This document shows positions 56,819-64,000 of a stretch of DNA of 64,000 nt, in pieces. The translations under genes were made by a program, and so were the position numbers. Source of the stretch: Trichaptum fuscoviolaceum (lineage: Eukaryota; Basidiomycota; Agaricomycetes; Hymenochaetales; Trichaptaceae); contig CAJSYZ010000002.1 of assembly GCA_910574455.1 (NCBI GenBank), positions 6,161,390-6,225,389 of the forward strand, read 5' to 3'. Below the pieces are notes generated by a model that saw only the letters and a list, made by a program, of their open reading frames with translations, did not search any database and was not told the DNA's origin. Each line of letters starts with the position of its first letter. Position 1 is the stretch's first letter.

Positions 56819-57331
56819 GTGCGACTTTTCTTCGGACCCGAGATCTACTACGTGCTCTTTCAACTCGATTTCTCATCTACGACTGCTTCTGCGTATCGCG
56901 TGACTGAAGAAGCGGAAGGCTTGGGGAGTGCGAGCAGGTTTTTGCTCACGTGCCAGAAGCAATCTCCACTATATTCCTTCGACGAAGACTTCTCGGAGAC
57001 CATCCATTTAACATCTGCCTCCAGAACAGGCCGCGCCATTGGATCTTTTGTCAAGTTCAAAGCACCCGCACGAGGGGGAAACTCAAAAGCATCATACTTC
57101 CTCGAGGAGTCGACGATCACCTCGGTCGTCTGCGCTATCAACATGCACGATCTTCTGGGCGTCGTCGAGCCAGCTGCTGTTTTGGGACAGAAAGCAGTGC
57201 ATTCGAGGTTGTCAGGCAATCTGTTCACTAAGGACGACGAGGATGACCTGGTTAGGCTGAATGTGGAGGAATTCAGCGGTGCCTTATGGTATCGACGTGG
57301 CAAATCGGTGATTATTCACTACTTTGATTGA
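56819..57331 (+). CDS. Unrecognised protein, first of two related ORFs
   Basis: The open frame covers 170 codons; conserved-looking text starts around residue 25 (SAYRVTEEAEGLGSASRFLL) and includes FDEDFSETIHLTSASRTGRA, FLEESTITSVVCAINMHDLL, RLNVEEFSGALWYRRGKSVI and IHYFD at the end. The first residues overlap the LTR edge, so the true start may be further in or upstream through an intron. The C-terminal 40 residues are repeated in the fragment at 57630-57801. No family recognised; no signal peptide or membrane span is clear. Confidence 0.4.
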   Translation: MRLFFGPEIYYVLFQLDFSSTTASAYRVTEEAEGLGSASRFLLTCQKQSPLYSFDEDFSETIHLTSASRTGRAIGSFVKFKAPARGGNSKASYFLEESTITSVVCAINMHDLLGVVEPAAVLGQKAVHSRLSGNLFTKDDEDDLVRLNVEEFSGALWYRRGKSVIIHYFD

Positions 57332-57629
57332 TAACTTTATCCTAGGCGCAGACTTGCGCTTTATTTTGTTCCTCGTTCTGGTGCAATGCAAATTAATTGC
57401 TTTCAATGCTTTACGGTTGGCGAACACACGCTACCTTCTCCCACACAAACGGAAGTTATTGATGTCCGCGCCCCAAACCATTGATAAATCCAATTCGAAA
57501 TATCTGCGAGCAATCGAGGAAGTTCTACCTAGTCTATGAACATGCGCAGGAATCCGTCAATGTCAGATGTATAGAATCACATTGGGCATGATAGGGGAAA
57601 TTCTCAGATAAATCCACCAACCTCGTTCA

Positions 57630-57801
57630 GGATGGACGCATGAGGGGACGGGCGGGACATGACAATCCAGATGATGGTCTCCTTGGCAAATTTGCGGACG
57701 AGACAAATGAATTGAATGTGGAAGAGTACAGCAGTGCAATCTGGTATCGGTCTGGTTTCAAGCTGTTCATCCACTATACTGATCAGTTTCACTTTTGCTG
57801 A
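57630..57801 (+). pseudogene. Partial tandem copy of the preceding ORF
   Basis: GLLGKFADETNELNVEEYSS and AIWYRSGFKLFIHYTDQFHF match the end of the ORF at 56819-57331 (LNVEEFSGALWYRRGKSVII). Only the C-terminal part is found, suggesting a tandem duplicate that has lost its front. Confidence 0.45.
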
Positions 57802-58176
57802 ACTACAATCCATTCAAGTTGTAGAATTATGACTGCCTCTGTGTTCGAATGTTGTACTGTCACTACATGTATTTGTATGCAGCTATTGCTATAAAATAGA
57901 CACATCCGTAGCGCTGCTACAGACCAAGAAGTGTAATCTGAGGGCAGTGGAGCTATTCCAATATCACGGCAGCGTGTAAGGCTCATAAAGAAACACTACG
58001 TTGCTGTCTGTCCCATTTCATGGAAATTCCCAAGCTCCCGGGAATTTAGTACATTAGCTGGCGCAAAGTACGTTTTCAATACTTGAAACATCCTGTTTTC
58101 CAGAATGTTATAAACATATTGCGTTCGAACAAATGACTGAAAGGAGCTGCTAAGGAGCATAATGTGAAGGTTCGTA
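57802..58176. other. Intergenic
   Basis: AT-rich; nothing recognised. Probably the 3' flank of the aminotransferase gene. Confidence 0.4.
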
Positions 58177-60003
58177 TTAACTATCGGCTATGGTCTCTAA
58201 TTGTTGTTGTTCTTGTTCGCCCCGTACCTCCAAAATGACCTTTCTGAGCCGCTTCAAGGCCTCCTCCACGACTTCCGGTTCCAAAAGACTAAATGATGCG
58301 CGGACATACGCTGTTTTGCTGCCGTCCGGCATGAAAGATGTGCCGGGTAGTGCGAGGACACCGTTCTTGAATGCATTGTTGCGGATTATGGCCTCGGAAT
58401 CGTTAGCACCGTCTTTGAGCTTCAAGCGGAACCTATTCAGTGTCCGTGTCGTCAGAAACTATGCGTTAACAAAGAATGCAAAAGGGTGTAAATTTTACCA
58501 AAAGAACATGCCTGCGTCGGGGGGTGAGCAATCTACAAGGCCATTGAGGTTCCGATTTAAGGCTTCCCAGAACATATCCCGGCGCTTTCGGTAGAATTGG
58601 GATATGGCTACCGTGTGCTTCCAGAATTGATCATATCCCCATGTTTTGAGCACAGTGTATGTAATGGCTTGTGTGAAGGTTGAGACTTGCTCGTTAGCGG
58701 ATGCTGTCTACGACACGAAGTTAGCTAAGGAAGCGGGATCGATGAAGTCGTTTGCTTAACGTACGTGCTTGTCTATCGCGTCCAGCAGAGGTTCAGGGCC
58801 AGATATGAAGCCAATGCGCATACCGGAAGAGAAGACTTTCGAAAAGCTGTCAAGCCGGATTACCCGTCCTACCTCCTGCTGTTCGAGCTCTAATGAGAAA
58901 TATGACCTCGGGCGCGGTCGAGTGCCATAGTAGAGGAAATAATACGGGTCATCTATAAATACTAACGTTAGTGCTTTTTGAGGAGTTGGATATGCAGAAT
59001 GCGTACCTACCTTCTAGTATGAGGAAATTGTGCTGGACTGCAAGAGCGAGTATATCCCGACGCCGGGCCTCTGTGGTTGTCACCCCAGTGGGGTTACTTC
59101 CGTACTGTGCAAGGCACGGGATCTCAGATTCATCATTCTGTACGAGGACTCGAGGGACTTACAGGAACATGGTACAAGAATCTGGGGTGCGGTTTAGAGG
59201 CAGGCCATTTCTCAAGTAGGTCTTTCAAGGAGGACGGCTTAAGACCATCTTCGTCCGCTTCGACAGCTGATAAAGAAGGAGTCAATATATGCCTTCTTGA
59301 GACAACGAGGATGAAAACGAACGGATGATGTTTGCACCAATATAACGCAGTATAGGAAGAATACCGCTGCAACGAGATATGTTACCAACAGTGGTTGCAA
59401 ATAGAAAGACCATAGATGAATATACGTGTATACTGGGGTTTCGACTAAGATCGAGTCACCTTCCGCAAGGACTGCATTGAACACCTGTATAATTGAAAGA
59501 ATTTGGTTAAAGCCGCTCTCGAATACTACTCCCGCTCACTTTATACAGTAGATCCTGCGCCCCAGAGCCCATGGATATCCTCCATCCCTCTCCCTGTGAT
59601 CGTCCATGAAAGTACGTCTGAAATCCCGCGAGCCAGTCCAATAGCGGCCTGTAGCCCATGGTGTGGCCATACTGCAGCCCTTCTGCGAGCACATCTTTCT
59701 CGAGGGTAAGTGGCGTCTCTGGTGCGTCAATGGGGTCTGCGGCATTGCGGATGGTGAGATGGACAGCGGTGATGGGGAATGACACGGGATTGGGCTTCCC
59801 AGAGAGGAAGGAGATAATTCCGGGTGTTTGTTCGAGCGGAAGGATTTCCCGGACTAAATGGTTTGAGAGAATGAGTAGCGAAGAAGTGACGAAGGGGAAA
59901 CGCGGAACGCACTGGCACTTGGCAGTCGAGTTTTTGCCTTCTCGGTCAGAAATGTGTCGTAGTACTCAGCGGGTAAGTGCTTCGCGGTCGTGCTCGTCTT
60001 CAT
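58177..60003 (-). CDS. PLP-dependent class I aminotransferase (aromatic/ARO8-like)
   Basis: Start ATG 60003-60001 (MKTSTTAKHLPAEYYDTFLT); the join to REILPLEQTPGIISFLSGKP is in frame across an intron beginning GTGCGTTC. Further exons give GLQYGHTMGYRPLLDWLAGF, GAQDLLYK/VFNAVLAEGDSI, LVETPVYT, DEDGLKPSSLKDLLEKW, YGSNPTGVTTTEARR, ILEDDPYYFLYYGTRP and RLDSFSKVFSSGMRIGF, and the C-terminus VRASFSLLEPEVVEEALKRL. NPTG, DDPYYF and the SFSK Schiff-base lysine are all present, so the protein should bind PLP. It likely transaminates aromatic amino acids, 2-aminoadipate or kynurenine. About seven introns of 50-60 bp; no damage seen, in contrast to the fragments to the left. Confidence 0.85.
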
Positions 60004-60838
60004 GGGTGTAGGAGGTGTGAGCGAAACCTGGAAAGAGCATAAGACGCTTCCGAAAGTGAACAGTACATTAGGGTTTACCTCTAACTCTTGCATCTCGTCA
60101 ATGGGATTTGCCTCCGGGTTGACGGGCATTGGGTATGATGAAGCAAATCCAACGGAACCGTTACAGATACATCTGCTCAGCTTTAAAGCAATGACCTTAA
60201 CGACACATAAGGCCCATATAGTATAGGAATATGCGATAGCTACTCACTTCGTTGCACGTGAGAGTCCCGTGCGCAGTTGAGATACCCAAGTTTATGATCC
60301 GGTTTCAGAAGTTCCGGAGGTACTAGTAGCTGTTTCTGTCCTTTAACTTTGTGTGCTCCAGTGTTGACTCTGACTCAGGCGAGTAATCTCGAGACTTTGC
60401 TAAAGCTGCATTCCATGACGTCTGCTGTCCATTTTATTAGTTGAGTGTAGTCGGAGTCAGAGTCTCCTAACCAAATCTTCCCGGGTGGGTTCTCGGAACT
60501 TTGGATGAGGCCGCCACTTCATGAATCATGATATTAGCTTTTCATGCGTTCGGTCGAAGGTCCTTCGCCGCGTTGATGCCGTTTACGGAAGAGTAAAAAT
60601 CTTGCGCAAAAGAGGCGAGACTTAACGATTATGTGATTTTGAGTGAGCTAGCTTGATAGTTCTCTCACGTCCTAGTACAGGAAAATGGTCTGAGATCGGC
60701 AGAAATCGTTAAGAAAGCACATACAGTGATAATTACATTTGAAAGCTTGTTCGTACTATATACGAAAATGCCTTGTTTATCTTGCAGGAATCAAGTGCTT
60801 GGATTTTTTTTCCATCTTATCAAATTAAAGGGCGCGCT
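60004..60838. other. Intergenic between aminotransferase and GH53
   Basis: No coding signal. Should contain the aminotransferase promoter (right side of its start) and the GH53 3' UTR. Confidence 0.5.
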
Positions 60839-62025
60839 TCATGAAGCAAAGATGGCAATTGACGGCCTTGTGCTTCCATCGCTGTTTACAAGCAAAGCGT
60901 CCTATGAAGTGTTAACATGCATGCAAGTTTTAGAGCATTGAAGTATACTTACAGTGCAAGACGAGCCGAGACTTGCGCTTCCAACCCAGCCAGGCTCCCA
61001 ATACGAGATGCCTATTCCACGACCTTTGGGAAGTTCAGAAAGGACGTGCTCTTTGTCCTTTACCCATATGGACTGCCCTGAGACTGACACCGGGATAGAA
61101 GGCTCGCTGAGAGCTACGGAGGAGGGGCAAGCTGCGGGCCAGTCAGTCTCAACAACCATAATGGGCTGATAATTTGTCAGTGTTATCTTTGTCGGTGGCA
61201 TAAAACTTGGAACTCACTTTGTTAAAGGTATTGATCATTCCAGTCAATGTGCTCTTCAAGTTATCCAGCGTTGCATTGGTTCCATAGAAGGGGTAAAATG
61301 AGAAGCCTTGGACATCGACATCGCTCGTGCTGAGCGCGCCTGCCACAAAGATACCATCGTAGAAGAAATTGACGCCGCTCGAATCCCATCCATTTGCAAT
61401 ATGAATAACCGTCTTTGTGGTTTTCGATGCTACACGTACACCCGAGGCAGCAGAATGAAGTAGTTCTGAAGCTGGTTGGAATCCATTGATGGAGATGCGC
61501 CCGACGGGCCAGAGCAGGCCGTCGTTGATCTCGTTGCCAAGTTCAATGAAATCGATAGGCGTGCCAAGAGAGGCAAATGATGTAACAAGCTCCTTCGTGT
61601 ATGTGTAGATCTGGGTGTTGAGTCCGGCAAGGTCTGTTGGCCAGCTCGCAGGGATAGCCTGATGACCGGGATCAGCCCCTGTCGATAATACTATTAGAAA
61701 ATGAACAGAATCAAAGGAAGAACGGCATACATGTATCACTGTAGTGCAAATCAATGAGCAAAGCCATTCCCGCCTTCTTAGCCCTCTTCGCGAGCTGCAG
61801 TCCCTTCTCTAACGTGTAGTTTCCGGCCGTCCAGGCGCGGATGCGCGCGATATTCGCACCATGGGAAGCAAGGATCGTTTCGAACGGCTTCGGAACACCA
61901 CCATCTGTGAATTGTATGCCTTGCTCTTCGACTACAAGGAGGGAAGAGAAGTCCGCGCCACGGAACTGGAGTGCGGATGTCAGTGTCCAGAGTATAGCAA
62001 GCACAGTGCACAACAGGAGTTGCAT
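60839..62025 (-). CDS. GH53 arabinogalactan endo-beta-1,4-galactanase, secreted
   Basis: Start ATG 62025-62023, chosen because it opens a signal peptide (MQLLLCTVLAILWTLTSALQ). Then FRGADFSSLLVVEEQGIQF, FETILASHGANIARIRAW and LLIDLHYSDTW-type sequence. The acid/base Glu is in ELGNEIN and the nucleophile Glu in VVETDW. The C-terminus is GIGISYWEPGWVGSASLGSS. A last small exon (60901-60839, DALLVNSDGSTRPSIAIFAS) is joined across an intron at 60952-60902 in phase; this end is typical of GH53. Other introns lie near 61740-61690 and 61200. The enzyme cuts type I galactan side chains of pectin outside the cell, fitting a plant-degrading fungus. Confidence 0.88.
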
Positions 62026-62700
62026 GACGTTAAGAGCGTAGACTACGTCCTCGGTGCAGCTTGATCTCATTGTGGATGGTACTCGGTTTAAGTACGCTTA
62101 AGGATCGGAAGTATTTCTATGGGAGATCGTGCCCTTGTATTCGCGGTCACTTGAGCGAAGTATAAGGAAGCAGTAATATGAGTGACTCCAAGTCGGTCCA
62201 TACGGAAGGACGGGGACGATGACGGTTGACAAAAGACGCAATGTCTAAGTTAATCGTAGTTGTGCGTCGGACCGCCGAAGCCGCTGACCTGGATCACGCA
62301 TGGAAGGTTTGCAGTCGTCCAACAAGGTCGAACAGGAAAGTGGTTCTCCGCCCCGCATAGTGAGAAGAAAAAGAATCCCATGCGTCAGAGGCAGGTGGTC
62401 TGCTCTTGTGACCAATCTTATTTCTTCGTTCATTCCGGCGGCTCACCCGCTTAAATAGGTACGCCGGGCTCGCAGGTTCTGGAATGAGAGATGAAGAGGA
62501 CCAGCTTAGAGTTTTGACTCCTGGATAAACGGATGTGTACTGCTGTCGTAGACGTCTTGAGCAACAGCTGTAATATGATACCCAGAATAAATTCAGATGT
62601 ATTAGACCATGAACGGAAGGGAAAGGAGACTATTGCACACACCGGAAGTCGCAAATTCGTGGACTATTCTGAAAGTTACCCGGGACTCTTGGCGGAGCAG
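62026..62700. other. Upstream region of GH53
   Basis: No gene recognised. Likely promoter of the GH53 gene (minus strand). Confidence 0.4.
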
Positions 62701-62760
62701 GCGCATGACGCATTAAGGCCTTTCTAACTTTACATCGCAGCTAAGTAATATCAGGGCGAA

Positions 62761-63950
62761 TTAAGAACGTGAGCGAGCTAAGAGGAGGATATCGCAAGCC
62801 TGACCTATCGGTGCTTGGCTCGTGCGCTGGGTTCGTGGTGGAAAAGGTGGAAGACAGCGCTGAATGCTACTTTGTTCTCCGGGAGATCGTACTTCAACTG
62901 CAAAAGTCCGTCCGACCACATAAAGAGCCTGACCGAACGGTAGAGCTCCTAATTGATTGAGGATTGCGCATCCTACGGCGTATGTGGATGCAACGCCACG
63001 GTAGACTTCAGGTGTTTCGTCCAAATGGGCGTGATAGCCGAATGAGCCTAAGGTGAAGGCGAGAATGCTTCCCTGATCTCATCAATCCAAGCGAGTGTCT
63101 CAATTGCTGTGAGCGACCACAAAAAGTGTGCTTCTGCATCCTGACTCCTGAGAGCAACAGTATTAGCCAGAAATTCTCTGACATAAACAGAATTTGGCCT
63201 ACGTAGAGCTACCAGATAAGGGTGAAGCAGGTTTGGAAGGCCACTATCGAAGTAAAATGTCTCCGTGTGCGACGATGGCAAGCTCTTCGTGGCCGAATCT
63301 GTAATCGCTGTAGAGATGCTGATGGGCGGAGTGAGATGGAGATAGAGGGGCGCGACGAAGAGCGTCAGGCACTCTGCGATGTAAGCGAACCGTAGATATT
63401 GTCGTTCTCTTGCTATCCCTCAGCGAAGACCCAGTGGTGAGGTTCTCGAAGATCTCCTTGATGACTGACTGGAAGAGAAACGATATTAGCTATTGGTAGA
63501 TACGAGATTTCTAGGTTCTCATTTAGTCTCAAAGACTCGTCTTACTTTGTGGTTTCCAACAATAAGAGAGCTACGTGTCCAATGCAGAGTGAACTCTTCT
63601 CCAAATTCCTGAGTCGATAGCGTCCAAAGAAGGAACAGATGAAGTTTTCGGGAGTGTGCTGCTCGCCTAGGTGATACGAAAGGCCTGCACCATGTTCATG
63701 GTGGTGCGGAACGGAAGACGCGTTTCTTGATGTTGTGTTCTTCCACTCATTCGTAGACGCAGGTCGCGGTATCCACGCCCGTATGTTTGTCTTTAAACAG
63801 ACTCTTGCGTTGTTGCATCATAGAGCAATGGGAACAATAAAGGAGACGTCAAAACTGGGAGTTGGCTGAGTGAAGATTCAAGAATGATGAGTAGAGTGAA
63901 CAGACGCGCACCACGATCAATTGTGTCTCAAGATAATAGACGGGCTCAAT
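62761..63950 (-). CDS. Unrecognised gene, partly hydrophobic product
   Basis: Frames on the minus strand give FVAPLYLHLTPPISIS, ETFYFDSGLPNLLHPYLVAL, RRPNSVYVREFLANTVALRS and AEAHFLWSLTAIETLAWIDE, then, in another frame, FTLGSFGYHAHLDETPEVYR and GVASTYAVGCAILNQLGALP. An upstream part (HTPENFICSFFGRYRLRNLE) is followed by an intron-like GTAAG. No family is recognised. The frame change near 63055 has no obvious intron, so the gene may be broken or misread. Its 5' limit is uncertain. Confidence 0.35.
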
Positions 63951-64000
63951 CCTCTCCCCGTCTCCGATCCCCTCAATGCACAGCTGATCGGCCACGATCG

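Overview
The window looks like nuclear DNA of a filamentous basidiomycete, probably an Agaricomycete. Its genes are interrupted by many 50-60 bp GT-AG introns. Recognisable products include alpha-1,3-glucan synthase, a BAR-SH3 protein, a KDM4/Rph1-type demethylase, a Crypton-like tyrosine recombinase and a Tf1/sushi-type chromovirus. The species cannot be named from sequence alone.

Most of the first 57 kb is a mosaic of decayed gene fragments and mobile elements. An ancestral neighbourhood, CSE1 (+) then KDM4 (-) then importin-4/Kap123 (-), can be reconstructed from partial copies. Importin-4 pieces occur four times (1.1-4.2, 37.2-38.8, 48.3-51.4 and 52.6-54.2 kb). CSE1 occurs twice (5.4-7.5 and 31.4-34.8 kb). 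KDM4 pieces occur at 0.7-1.0, 7.7-10.0, 35.0-37.2 and 47.9-48.2 kb. All copies keep introns, so they spread as DNA and not through mRNA. Positions 1-4604 are repeated almost perfectly at 47192-51796. Several copies are joined into chimeras: JmjN-SH3, importin HEAT-JmjC, and BCS1-UEV-BCS1-BAR.

Region by region: 1-5.1 kb holds the JmjN-SH3 chimera, importin-4 and a TFIIF-alpha fragment. 5.1-12.2 kb is bounded by inverted copies of a 0.33-kb repeat with a Helitron-like end; between them lie CSE1, KDM4 and a zinc-knuckle gene. 12.2-16.3 kb is a candidate two-gene tyrosine-recombinase element with tail-to-tail genes. 16.4-26.0 kb is a minus-strand row of gene fragments (BAR-SH3, BCS1, TSG101 UEV, TFIIF-alpha, alpha-1,3-glucan synthase). 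26-31.3 kb has ING and F-box fragments and a coiled-coil gene cut off by the third copy of the 0.33-kb repeat. 31.4-38.8 kb is a second CSE1/KDM4/importin block. 38.85-46.34 kb is a 43-bp satellite array split by an intact, very young 6.3-kb LTR retrotransposon. 46.6-54.5 kb holds the recent duplicate plus a more decayed importin copy. 54.5-57 kb is repeat-rich, with a solo LTR.

The right end (58-64 kb) is ordinary genome: an apparently intact class I aminotransferase, an intact GH53 endo-galactanase and one unrecognised gene.

The strongest leads are the convergent Crypton-like element, the two families of repeat ends that sit beside captured gene fragments, the chimeric HEAT-JmjC reading frame, and the expression and priming signals of the retrotransposon. 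No sequence search was possible; family names rest on motif recognition.
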